DNA of 64,000 nt, taken from Wolbachia endosymbiont of Tyrophagus putrescentiae (GTDB taxonomy: Bacteria; Pseudomonadota; Alphaproteobacteria; Rickettsiales; Anaplasmataceae). Below the pieces are notes generated by a model. It saw nothing but the letters and a program-made list of their open reading frames with translations. It did not search any database and was not told where the DNA came from. Both the position numbers and the translations under genes were made by a program. Below, piece after piece: positions 20,682 through 29,415 of this stretch. Each line of letters begins with the position of its first letter. Within the stretch, counting starts at the first letter, position 1. Location of the stretch: NCBI GenBank assembly GCA_030441635.1, contig JAUEMM010000003.1:1-64000 (forward strand), given 5' to 3'.

Positions 20682-21464
20682 AAACTCCACTTCACCAGTC
20701 ATAAAAACATTGTTACCTGTCCACTCAATTAATAATTTGCCTCCTGGCAAATTTACTGAAGTTTGCTTGTTAGTAATATATCCACGTAATACAGATGCAA
20801 CAAAAGTTGCACATGCTGCACTTCCACACGAAGCTGTAATACCTGTACCTCTTTCCCAAACCTTGAGGTTTATTTCTCCAGATTGATCTATCTGTGCAAT
20901 ACTCACATTAGTTTTCTGAGGAAAAAATGCATGATTCTCCAACTGTGGAGCTAAACTTTGCAGTGGTATTTTATCTATGTTATCAACAAAAAAAATCATA
21001 TGAGGATTGCCAATGTTAACCGCGGCTGGATCCTTCAGCATCTCAAACTCTATAGGTAAATGAAGAGTATCACACTCAACAAATAGAGGAATTTCATACC
21101 ACTTCAATAGTGGTTTTCCCATATCTACCCGGATAATTTTATCCCCTGCCTTAAAACATTCCAAAATATGTTTATTGATCAGCTCAATGGTTGCAAATTC
21201 AGTATCCTTCTCTGACATCATTAAATATCCAACACAACGAGCTGCATTTCCACAAGTTTCAACTTTGCTGCCATCAGAATTGTAAACATGCATAAAACAA
21301 TCAGCTACATTGGAGTTAGTGATCACTATAACCTGATCGCAGTACTCACGATCAGCGATTTCTTTGTAGTCTAAACTCAGATCTTCCGTTAAACGTGAAT
21401 CTATGATAACAAAATTATTGCCAGTGCCATGCATCTTAGTAAATGGTTGTTTAGTTACTTGCAT
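20673..21464 (-). CDS. dapF: Diaminopimelate epimerase
   Basis: Converts LL-DAP to meso-DAP for peptidoglycan precursors and lysine. Both catalytic cysteines are visible, in ETCGNAARC and ASCGSAACA, as is the N-terminal MHGTGNNFVIID. I place the start at the ATG at 21464, which overlaps the upstream stop as TAATG (translational coupling). A GTG four codons earlier (21476) is less likely. 263 residues. The end overlaps aspC by 9 bases. Confidence 0.94.
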   Translation of the reverse strand: MQVTKQPFTKMHGTGNNFVIIDSRLTEDLSLDYKEIADREYCDQVIVITNSNVADCFMHVYNSDGSKVETCGNAARCVGYLMMSEKDTEFATIELINKHILECFKAGDKIIRVDMGKPLLKWYEIPLFVECDTLHLPIEFEMLKDPAAVNIGNPHMIFFVDNIDKIPLQSLAPQLENHAFFPQKTNVSIAQIDQSGEINLKVWERGTGITASCGSAACATFVASVLRGYITNKQTSVNLPGGKLLIEWTGNNVFMTGEVEFLY

Positions 21465-22294
21465 TACCTTACACAACTACAATTAGTACTTTTATCACTG
21501 CACTTCGGTGTCAAATCAGGATAAAATGTTAATATAGCGTCATTTTTTCTTACAAACACTGATTGATAATCATCGTTCTCCATTTTGTACAAGCACATTC
21601 CATCCTTTCCTAATCCCTTAAATGCCTTAGTTGCTGCAATCAAGATATCATCAGCATGAAGATTATAAGCATACCCATTCGGACACTTTACCCCAACTTT
21701 TCCATCTTGAGCTAAATACTGCATACCAAACGTATAAACTGGTGGCTTGATATCCAATTTATTACAAAGTGATTTATTCTTCCATATTGCTCCTGCCCAT
21801 TTATTTTCTTGAGCTTCAACGTATCTCCCTACAAAGTGCATACCTCCTAACCCCAATCTGTCCACACTACCACAGAAAATATGCCCAAATCCTGTAGTTT
21901 CTTTTTCAATACCGCTATTTGAGAACCAGATTCGTGTGAGTTCATCTTTAAATAACTCCAAGCTTGCATTAGGTGTAATAACTTGATGGTCAAGTTTATC
22001 ATATATCTTTTCCACTGTATTATGATATTCTGGACAATTTAATAAAATCCTGAAACTTTCCTCGTCAGGTTGTTCACCCCATTCTCCACAAACTCTTAGC
22101 GCACCTCTATCAAAGTTCGTTAACTCTGGAAGCGGCGGCATATCTGAAGAATCATTTCCAAAAAAAGGCTCAAAATTGTAAGATTTAAAGTAAGTACTGT
22201 TCTTTTTACTAGAATAATGCTCTTTATAATAAAATATGAATCCCAACCCTAAAAGTACCAAGGATGCAATAATAAACGTTGCTGTTTTTGACAT
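21464..22294 (-). CDS. Membrane-anchored EndoU-like ribonuclease-domain protein
   Basis: 276 residues. Residues 5-22 form an N-terminal membrane anchor or uncleaved signal (TATFIIASLVLLGLGFIFYY), so the rest should face the periplasm or be exported. The C-terminal half resembles the EndoU/XendoU endoribonuclease domain: TTGFGHIFCGSV with His138, GGMHFVGRYVE with His153, and a Lys at 199 in DGKVGVKC. The spacing is close to the His-His-Lys triad I recall for XendoU. Eight or more Cys, including a final CSCVR cluster, are compatible with disulfides outside the cytoplasm. It lies between pgk and dapF and its stop overlaps the dapF start. In other bacteria EndoU domains occur in toxins. The role here is unknown and the domain call is moderate. 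Confidence 0.6.
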   Translation of the reverse strand: MSKTATFIIASLVLLGLGFIFYYKEHYSSKKNSTYFKSYNFEPFFGNDSSDMPPLPELTNFDRGALRVCGEWGEQPDEESFRILLNCPEYHNTVEKIYDKLDHQVITPNASLELFKDELTRIWFSNSGIEKETTGFGHIFCGSVDRLGLGGMHFVGRYVEAQENKWAGAIWKNKSLCNKLDIKPPVYTFGMQYLAQDGKVGVKCPNGYAYNLHADDILIAATKAFKGLGKDGMCLYKMENDDYQSVFVRKNDAILTFYPDLTPKCSDKSTNCSCVR

Positions 22295-22351
22295 AATATA
22301 ACCACTGCTTTTAATATAACATTAAGCTAAGAAAAATAATTAAAAAAAGCT

Positions 22352-23536
22352 TTAATTCTGTATGTAATTCCTCAGTAACCCTGGCATTTCTTCACCACTG
22401 AGCCAGCTTAAAAATGCTCCGCCACCCGTTGAAACATATGTGAAATCTCTATCGGTAAAACCTGCAGCACTTATTGCTGATAGACTATCTCCACCTCCTA
22501 TCACACTAGTTAATTTTCCTTCCTGTGTTAAACTATTTATTATCTTCATCAACTCTTTGGTACCATTTGCAAAAGCCGGATATTCAAACACACCTATAGG
22601 CCCATTCCATAATACAGTTTTACTATTCACTATTGCAGTATGAATTGTTTTTAGTGTTTGCGGACCAACATCTAAAATGATATCGTCATCCAAAGCAGAC
22701 TGAGTTGCTCTTAAAACACTAGTGTTGTAATCAGAATCTACTGCAACTAATACATCCTCTGGAATGATAATCCTACAATTATTTTTGTTTGCTGTGTCCA
22801 CAACATCCGATAATAGATTATCTACATCTTCCTGGAACAAAGACTTACCTATATTAACCCCATTAAACAATAGAAAATTATTAGCAATTGCACCACCTAG
22901 AATTAAGTAATCAACTTTTTCTGCTAGTTTCTTAAGCATCTTAATTTTAGTTGATATCTTAGACCCACCAACTATTGCCGTAATAGGTTTTGCTTGAAAT
23001 GATATAGACTCTTCTAGATACTTTAACTCATCTTGCATAGAAAGCCCTGCATAAGAAGGCAGAAATTCCGTAATACGTGAAATAGAAGCATGAGCTCTGT
23101 GGGAACAAGAAAATGCATCATTTACATATAAATCGGCTATTAGCGCCAACTGTTCTGCAAAAGATCGATCATTTTGTTCTTCTCCTCTGTAAAATCTTAA
23201 ATTCTCTAATAAAGTAACATCCCCTGCTGCCATAGTATTTACTGCCTTATGCACTTTTTCACCAATACAACCATCAATAAACTTCACTTCCTTACCTAAC
23301 AATTGTGACAAAGTCATTGCTATAGGCTGCAGTGACAAATCGTTATCATAACCTTTTGGACGTCCAAAGTGTGATATTATTACAACTTTTGCTCCTACAT
23401 TTATAAGATATTCAATAGTAGCTAACGCTCTTAATATACGTGTATTATCTTGGATTTTTCCATTGCTCATTGGAACATTAAAATCCACTCTTAGTAAAAC
23501 GACTCTATTATGGAAGCTGCAGGTTTTTATGTGCAT
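22352..23536 (-). CDS. pgk: Phosphoglycerate kinase
   Basis: Glycolytic/gluconeogenic enzyme interconverting 1,3-bisphosphoglycerate and 3-phosphoglycerate with ADP/ATP. 394 residues. Signatures include the N-terminal VVLLRVDFNVPM, the substrate-binding ISHFGRPKG, LLENLRFYRGEE, AIVGGSKISTKI, WNGPIGVFE and the Gly-rich GGGDSLSAI ending. The EndoU-like gene follows 57 bases downstream on the same strand. Confidence 0.96.
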   Translation of the reverse strand: MHIKTCSFHNRVVLLRVDFNVPMSNGKIQDNTRILRALATIEYLINVGAKVVIISHFGRPKGYDNDLSLQPIAMTLSQLLGKEVKFIDGCIGEKVHKAVNTMAAGDVTLLENLRFYRGEEQNDRSFAEQLALIADLYVNDAFSCSHRAHASISRITEFLPSYAGLSMQDELKYLEESISFQAKPITAIVGGSKISTKIKMLKKLAEKVDYLILGGAIANNFLLFNGVNIGKSLFQEDVDNLLSDVVDTANKNNCRIIIPEDVLVAVDSDYNTSVLRATQSALDDDIILDVGPQTLKTIHTAIVNSKTVLWNGPIGVFEYPAFANGTKELMKIINSLTQEGKLTSVIGGGDSLSAISAAGFTDRDFTYVSTGGGAFLSWLSGEEMPGLLRNYIQN

Positions 23537-23660
23537 TATAAAATTAATAGTACTCTAATGAGTAATTTTAGTAACTCAATGTAAGATAAATCAAATCTTT
23601 TATTTGGCAAAATAACAATGAATCCTTATTCTTTTAAAGTACTTATACATATTGATTGTA

Positions 23661-24389
23661 ATGAGATGGCAAGATGAAGGTGCTGTCATAGCAACTAAAA
23701 ATTATGGTGATAAAAACCTAATCCTTTCCCTATTTACACAAAATCATGGTAAGCACAGGGGAATGGTAAGAATAGCAAACAATAAATTTCAAGTAAGTAA
23801 TATATTACATGTAGAATGGAGTGGTAAACTACCCGAAAATTTAGGCTTTTTTAAATGTGAGCTAATTGAGTCTCCGTTTCATTATTTTTTCCATGATAGA
23901 TTAAAAAATATGGCTGTAATTTCTTTTGCCTTCATGCTAGATAAATTACTCCCAGAAGGTGAATCTTGTGCTGTGCTTTATAATAACTTTCGCTATTTTA
24001 TTGACATAATTAAGCACAGTGATGAATCTTGGCAAAGCCATTATCTCAACTTAGAGCTCTTACTTCTTACACAGTTAGGTTTCAAGCTAGACTTATCAAA
24101 GTGTGCTGCAACAGGTGATACAGAAGATTTACAATTTATTTCCCCAAAAACTGGTAGAGCCGTTTCAAAAAAAGCAGGAAATTGTTATGCAGACAGACTA
24201 TTGCCTTTTCCGCAAATGTTGCACGACGTATACCATCACAACTTACAGAATAATTACTCATTTCAAGAATTTCAATCAGGACTAAAAATTACTGGTTATT
24301 TCTTAAATAAATACCTATTTCTACAGTTAAACATAAAGCTTCCAGAAGCAAGAAATCTTATGTTAACAGCAGGCTTTTATCAGAAATAA
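23661..24389 (+). CDS. recO: DNA repair protein RecO
   Basis: RecF-pathway mediator that helps load RecA and anneals SSB-coated DNA. About 242 residues. The N-terminal OB-fold begins with the family pattern MRWQDEGAVIATKNYGD and the C-terminal helical part has the usual length. An upstream in-frame TTG at 23652 adds MIV. I chose the ATG at 23661 because RecO proteins normally start with M-x-W-x-D/E. recR is in this window too, about 32 kb away. Confidence 0.9.
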   Translation: MRWQDEGAVIATKNYGDKNLILSLFTQNHGKHRGMVRIANNKFQVSNILHVEWSGKLPENLGFFKCELIESPFHYFFHDRLKNMAVISFAFMLDKLLPEGESCAVLYNNFRYFIDIIKHSDESWQSHYLNLELLLLTQLGFKLDLSKCAATGDTEDLQFISPKTGRAVSKKAGNCYADRLLPFPQMLHDVYHHNLQNNYSFQEFQSGLKITGYFLNKYLFLQLNIKLPEARNLMLTAGFYQK

Positions 24390-24497
24390 ACACAGAAATA
24401 GTATATCTCCTACATCAAACCTTCTGTAAAACCTGTTTATGGTGAAAATTTTTAAAAGAGGCATACTGAATAACACTTAGATGTATTTAAAACATTC

Positions 24498-25907
24498 TTA
24501 TATTAGATCATGTTCATTAGTTAGTACATCACCACTATAATCTTCATAGCTTATTTCACCTAGATTATTAACATTTGAGTTATCAGATTCCTCGCTATCA
24601 AAAAACCACGATGAAATCCACGCTATAATTGATGCAGCAATTCCTTTTATAGTTTCAAAAAAGGTAATTTGCTGATCCTCTTCGCGGATAAGTTTTTCAA
24701 TATTCTTATTGTTATTTTGTTGACTAAACTCTGCTTGTTTTATTGAGCATAATTCATTTCCTATCTCCTTTCCAAACTTATATACTGCATCTCCAAGGCG
24801 ATGACCTTCACGGTCTTCAATACCAGGTATTCCACTTTTTTGATAATTATGATCAGAAAGAGCATGAGCAAATTCATGTGCTAAAGTGTTTTCAAACCCT
24901 TCTCTTAAAGATACGTGTGCTGATTTGTCACAATAATGGTAATCTCCTACAACACTGCTAAAAGTACGGTTACAAGCTTTTTGAAAGTCACCAAGGTTAT
25001 TAAATACTTTTAGTTCAAATGTGTTATTTTTTAAATGATTGTTTCTCATTTCTTCATCAGAGAATTCTTTCAGAGTATATTTTGCTTTGTAGGCGTTAAA
25101 AATATGGTTAATGTATTTTTCAAGTATATCGATCTGTTTATCATTTAGTTGATCATACTCTACTTTTATTTTGAATTTAGTGTCTCTAACATTTATAAAC
25201 TTTGAGTTTACAAATTCTGTTTTCTTATCAACTTCGTCAAATTCTATCTCATGGTTTTGAGTTGTTGGTTTCATTTTTTGCTCTATATTTTCAATTTGTG
25301 TTTTTTGTTCTGTTTCTACTAGCTTACCTACTTTTAATGATCTATTTTCAGCTAATGAATCATCACCTATAACAAGATTATTAGTAGTAAAACCAGTAAA
25401 AGCATGCGACAGTTCATGTGCTATAGCATCAGTCATATTACTTGCTTTGAAAACTGCCATATCAAAGAAACCATTAAAATAGCCTCTTGTCATTCCATTA
25501 TAGTCAGTCAATTGTAAATTGAGCCTTGTATTTAAATAATCGTCGTTATTATCAAATATATAGAGATTTAATTCAGGAGTTTCGTCGTAGTCATAGGTTT
25601 CCAATCCATAAAGCTTTTTATATGCTTGATAGGTGGAAATGATATTTTTTTCTACTTGATTTAACTCTGAAATAGTTAGATTGTTATAGTGTACTTTTAC
25701 TTCAAACCCGGAATTTGGAATTTCTACTATCTTTGTGTTTTCTAATATTTTTTCTTTTGGTGCAGTATAGAATGGAACACCTTGTCTATCACTAAATTCT
25801 TCAGTAAGTTTAGTATTGCTGATAAGCATATCACGCATTCTTTCTAGAGGAAAATTTTTCCCTTCAGGTCCCTTAAAATAATTTTTTATAGACTGCTTAT
25901 AACTCAT
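24498..25907 (-). CDS. Tandem-duplicated HExxH metalloprotease-like protein (M9 collagenase-like)
   Basis: 469 residues built from two homologous modules about 180 residues apart. Each has a strand-helix region (EVKVHYNNLTISELNQVEK and KIKVEYDQLNDKQIDILEK), a VF/IF-N/D-N region, and a zinc-protease helix: IAHELSHAF at 162-170 and LAHEFAHAL at 342-350. The HExxH plus the preceding aromatic/Tyr-rich strand resemble the gluzincin core of microbial collagenases (M9), although the usual large collagenase scaffold is missing. Near the C-terminus a hydrophobic stretch (IKGIAASIIAWISSWFF) may insert in a membrane. No signal peptide is visible. It stands alone between recO and truA. Substrate unknown; activity needs both zinc ligands and a third ligand that I cannot assign with confidence. 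Confidence 0.65.
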   Translation of the reverse strand: MSYKQSIKNYFKGPEGKNFPLERMRDMLISNTKLTEEFSDRQGVPFYTAPKEKILENTKIVEIPNSGFEVKVHYNNLTISELNQVEKNIISTYQAYKKLYGLETYDYDETPELNLYIFDNNDDYLNTRLNLQLTDYNGMTRGYFNGFFDMAVFKASNMTDAIAHELSHAFTGFTTNNLVIGDDSLAENRSLKVGKLVETEQKTQIENIEQKMKPTTQNHEIEFDEVDKKTEFVNSKFINVRDTKFKIKVEYDQLNDKQIDILEKYINHIFNAYKAKYTLKEFSDEEMRNNHLKNNTFELKVFNNLGDFQKACNRTFSSVVGDYHYCDKSAHVSLREGFENTLAHEFAHALSDHNYQKSGIPGIEDREGHRLGDAVYKFGKEIGNELCSIKQAEFSQQNNNKNIEKLIREEDQQITFFETIKGIAASIIAWISSWFFDSEESDNSNVNNLGEISYEDYSGDVLTNEHDLI

Positions 25908-26113
25908 ATCCCTACCCCACCAACTAAGTTAATATATTAAATTATTTCTAATGAAATTATAATTTTCAGTTAACAGACCTTTCTACTCTACATTATTTAT
26001 TTATGGTAAGAAATTTTTAGGAGAGAAGCACCGCAATGTGATTTAGGAATGCATTGATAACAAAATTATACCAGGGGTTGAATTTTAAAAACAACCTATA
26101 AAAGTAAAGTTAG

Positions 26114-26851
26114 TTAATAATCTATCTTCACTAAGTATAAACCAAAAGGTGGAGCTGTTATGCCAGCAGCGCTTCTTTCGCGTTGATTTAATATTTTCTG
26201 CATTTCCTGTGGATCAGTTTTATTTTGTCCGAATTCAACTAAAGTACCCACAATAATCCTCACCTGATTGTGCAGGAAAGAAAGAGCCGATATTTTTATA
26301 TATATGTGGTTACCATTTTGCACAATTTCTATACTATCAATTGTCTTCACTGGATCTTTTGCTTGGCAGTCCTTCGAACGGAAACTTGAGAGGTCATGCT
26401 TTCCAATTAAATACCTAGCAGCTTCACGCATAATATCTACATCAAGCGACTTAAAAACTTGCCACACATACCCATTTTCCAAAACTGCAGGAGCGTAGCG
26501 ATTGATTACTCTATATTCATAGTGCCTCTTCTTTGCTGAAAAACGCGCATGGAATGTATCATCAACAACTTCTACATTTAATATAGACACAGCAGTGGAT
26601 CTTAAATGGTAATTTATTGCATTCCTAGCCCTGTAAGGCTCAAATTCTCTACATATATCAAAATGAGCAACTTGCCCTAGAGCATGAACTCCAGCATCAG
26701 TTCTACCTCCACAATATAAAGTAACTTCTTCACCAGTAAAGTTAAAGATAGCTTTCTCTACCACCTCTTGTATAGAATAGACAGAGTGTTTCTGCCTCTG
26801 CCAACCAGAGAAATTACTACCATTATATTCTATCGTAATTTTATAACGCAC
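26114..26851 (-). CDS. truA: tRNA pseudouridine(38-40) synthase TruA
   Basis: Modifies uridines 38-40 in the tRNA anticodon arm. 245 residues with the catalytic Asp in GRTDAGVHALGQVAHF, the N-terminal YNGSNFSGWQRQ, and the C-terminal SFLHNQVRIIVGTLVEFG. The start is GTG at 26851 and gives the conserved MRYKITIEYNG. The gene is separated from the upstream unknown gene by about 40 bases on the same strand. Confidence 0.95.
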   Translation of the reverse strand: MRYKITIEYNGSNFSGWQRQKHSVYSIQEVVEKAIFNFTGEEVTLYCGGRTDAGVHALGQVAHFDICREFEPYRARNAINYHLRSTAVSILNVEVVDDTFHARFSAKKRHYEYRVINRYAPAVLENGYVWQVFKSLDVDIMREAARYLIGKHDLSSFRSKDCQAKDPVKTIDSIEIVQNGNHIYIKISALSFLHNQVRIIVGTLVEFGQNKTDPQEMQKILNQRERSAAGITAPPFGLYLVKIDY

Positions 26852-26890
26852 TAAACCAAACTTAAGTGTACACTTAATATATCACTAAAA

Positions 26891-27970
26891 TTATTTCTTG
26901 TTGCAAACTAGATTTTTCACTCGTTGCATGCAAACATCAGTTAAAGGGAGAATCTTATCACGTGGATCGTATTTACTCATTACCTTTGGTAAACCTAATT
27001 CTTTTCCTTCTACATTTCTACAAAAATTAACACTCCTTATTTCTTGAATAACATATTTTATTTCCTCAAGAGCATCCCTTAACTCTCCATCATTATGATT
27101 TAACAATTCTTCAAAACTTCTCAACTTTAATTCTAATGTTCTCCTTACATCTTCTAAAATTGTTTTATCTAATTCTATTTCCTCACTAGAAACGTTCTTA
27201 CAATACCAAGCAAGATCATAAAAAAATTTCAAAGAACGGGCTAAATCAAAATATGCCTGATCTGCTGCTCCCTCATCCTCTGTAGATAACTCTCTCTTTG
27301 CAAGGTCCCATATAAATTTCACAGTACCTTCAACACCTTTATTATCGATTAAACATCTTACATAAAACTCCAGTATTTCCTTATTAGGAACAAATCCGCC
27401 GATATTATTTTCTATATATATGTAACATCCTTCCTTTATATACTCCTCAGCAAAGAGTTCTAATTCTTGAGGAGATACAGATATAGCAATCAAGTTGTGA
27501 ATTAGCATACAATCTTTATTTGAAAAACAGATAGAATGGAAATCATCCATATTAAATAAAACTGGATTACAAAACTTTATCAACGGAAAGATATGTGTAT
27601 CAAAATCCAGCTTACCACGCTGTAAACTCACAGCCTTTAAAAAAGAAACATTACAGCCTACTAGAAGTAAAAATGCAATTTTCTTGCTTAAGGTTGAAGG
27701 TAATTCGGAATTCTCAACTGGTGTACTCCCAGCAATAGCGAGCCACTGTTGCAAAATCACTAATGTGTTGGCAATAATTATCATGGCAATGTTATTCTCT
27801 TGAATTGTAAGTTGTGGAAGTATTGATCTTTCTAGACCATTTTTTATTAACTGTGCAAATTCTTTAAAAGAAGTACTATTTTTATATACCAAAGAGTGCT
27901 CATGGTCATTCAATATAACTTGCAATTCTAACTTATTGACATTATTTGTAATCAACATAGTCAGCCCCAT
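26891..27970 (-). CDS. Hypothetical protein, helical
   Basis: 359 residues that I do not recognise. A hydrophobic segment around residues 60-120 (IAMIIIANTLVILQQWLAIAG, then KKIAFLLLVGCNVSFL) could be membrane-associated. The C-terminal half is acidic and helical, with probable coiled-coil (LELKLRSFEELLNHNDGEL). It is on the same strand as truA and diverges from recA. Two in-frame starts are close together (27970 and four codons later), neither with a decisive ribosome-binding site. Probably lineage-specific. Confidence 0.6.
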   Translation of the reverse strand: MGLTMLITNNVNKLELQVILNDHEHSLVYKNSTSFKEFAQLIKNGLERSILPQLTIQENNIAMIIIANTLVILQQWLAIAGSTPVENSELPSTLSKKIAFLLLVGCNVSFLKAVSLQRGKLDFDTHIFPLIKFCNPVLFNMDDFHSICFSNKDCMLIHNLIAISVSPQELELFAEEYIKEGCYIYIENNIGGFVPNKEILEFYVRCLIDNKGVEGTVKFIWDLAKRELSTEDEGAADQAYFDLARSLKFFYDLAWYCKNVSSEEIELDKTILEDVRRTLELKLRSFEELLNHNDGELRDALEEIKYVIQEIRSVNFCRNVEGKELGLPKVMSKYDPRDKILPLTDVCMQRVKNLVCNKK

Positions 27971-28059
27971 TTATTAATTGGGTAAAGGCTATCAAAAAAA
28001 CTTTACTAGTTAGTTAATTTTTAGTTACAATATATATAATTTATAATAATATTAGCACC

Positions 28060-29133
28060 ATGGTAAATCAAGAAATGAAAAATACAGATAAACAAAAAGC
28101 ACTAGACAATGCAATAAGTCAAATCGAAAAAGCATTTGGTAAGGGTGCTATAATGAAGTTAAAACAGAATCCTGTGGAAAAAATAGATACAATATCTACA
28201 GGATCAATTGCCCTAGATGCAGCTTTAGGAGTTGGAGGTCTGCCAAAAGGAAGAATAATTGAAATATTTGGTCCTGAAAGTTCTGGTAAAACTACCCTTG
28301 CTTTGCATGTTATCGCTGAAGCACAGAAAAAAGGAGGGTCATGTGCATTTATCGATGCAGAACATGCACTAGATGTTCTCTATGCCCGTAAACTCGGAGC
28401 TAATACAGATGATTTAGTAATTTCACAACCGGATACAGGAGAGCAGGCATTACATATAGTTGAATATCTAGTGTGTTCTGGCGCGGTTGACGTAATAGTT
28501 GTTGACTCCGTTGCAGCCTTAACACCAAGAGCCGAAATTGAAGGAGATATGGGTGACCAACACATGGGGTTACAAGCGAGACTTTTAAGTCATGGATTGC
28601 GGAAATTAACTTCTGCCGTATCAAAAGCAAATTGCATATTAATCTTTATCAATCAAATTCGTATGAAGATAGGCGTAGTTTATGGTAATCCTGAAACCAC
28701 TACAGGTGGAAACGCGTTAAAGTTTTACACCTCCATAAGGCTTGATATAAGAAAAACTAGTACAATTAAGGATAAAGAAAACATTACAGGAAATGAAACA
28801 AGAGTTAAGGTTGTGAAGAATAAGGTTGCACCTCCGTTTAGAGAAGCAAAATTCGATATAATGTACAATGAAGGAATATCAAAACTTGGCGAAATAATAG
28901 ATATGGGAGTAAGATTTGGTGTAATTGAAAAAGCAGGCGCTTACTACTCATATAATGACACGCGTCTTGGACAAGGAAGAGAGAATGTGAAAAATTATTT
29001 TAAGACAAACAAAGAAGTTGCAGATGAAATAGAAATGAAAATCAGGGAGTGCTTAGGAAATAATAATAATAGCCTCATTGATAGTGATTGTATGGAAGAT
29101 AAAAAACAAACTTTAGAGGAAGAAGTTTTTTAA
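28060..29133 (+). CDS. recA: Recombinase RecA
   Basis: Homologous recombination strand-exchange ATPase. 357 residues with Walker A GPESSGKT at 71-78, the Walker B-containing [12 protein letters not shown], loop L1 around [13 protein letters not shown], and [20 protein letters not shown] (L2). The TAA stop overlaps the ATG of the following bolA-like gene as TAATG. No LexA-type operator was recognised upstream. Confidence 0.97.
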   Translation: MVNQEMKNTDKQKALDNAISQIEKAFGKGAIMKLKQNPVEKIDTISTGSIALDAALGVGGLPKGRIIEIFGPESSGKTTLALHVIAEAQKKGGSCAFIDAEHALDVLYARKLGANTDDLVISQPDTGEQALHIVEYLVCSGAVDVIVVDSVAALTPRAEIEGDMGDQHMGLQARLLSHGLRKLTSAVSKANCILIFINQIRMKIGVVYGNPETTTGGNALKFYTSIRLDIRKTSTIKDKENITGNETRVKVVKNKVAPPFREAKFDIMYNEGISKLGEIIDMGVRFGVIEKAGAYYSYNDTRLGQGRENVKNYFKTNKEVADEIEMKIRECLGNNNNSLIDSDCMEDKKQTLEEEVF

Positions 29134-29411
29134 TGCAGGAGATAGAGAAGCGAATACGTGAATCGATAAATGTAATTGATATTAACATTATTGATGAGTC
29201 GGCCAAGCATGCTGATCACTATTTTGCTTCTCTTTCAACTCTGCCTTCACACATTAAATTAATGTTGGTGTCAGATGATTTTGAAGGCATGAATTCTCTA
29301 GCAAGACACAAGCTGGTCTACAACTTGTTAAAGAATGAGATAAAACTGATACATGCAATTTCGCTTCACTTATACACACAAAGTGAATACAATTTGAAAA
29401 ATAAAAAATAA
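29133..29411 (+). CDS. BolA-family protein
   Basis: 92-residue BolA/IbaG-type protein, a family that binds monothiol glutaredoxins and Fe-S clusters and in some bacteria acts in transcriptional or envelope stress responses. The pattern ESAKHADHY, then VSDDFEGMNSLARHKLVYNLL, then IHAISLHLYT is typical of the family. It is translationally coupled to recA (TAATG), an arrangement I would treat as a coincidence of compact packing rather than shared function. Confidence 0.85.
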   Translation: MQEIEKRIRESINVIDINIIDESAKHADHYFASLSTLPSHIKLMLVSDDFEGMNSLARHKLVYNLLKNEIKLIHAISLHLYTQSEYNLKNKK

Positions 29412-29415
29412 AAAT

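Noticed and set aside
26070..26096. Possible terminator ggggttg ... caacct after truA
   Set aside because: The pairing is short and interrupted, with no T run on the relevant strand.
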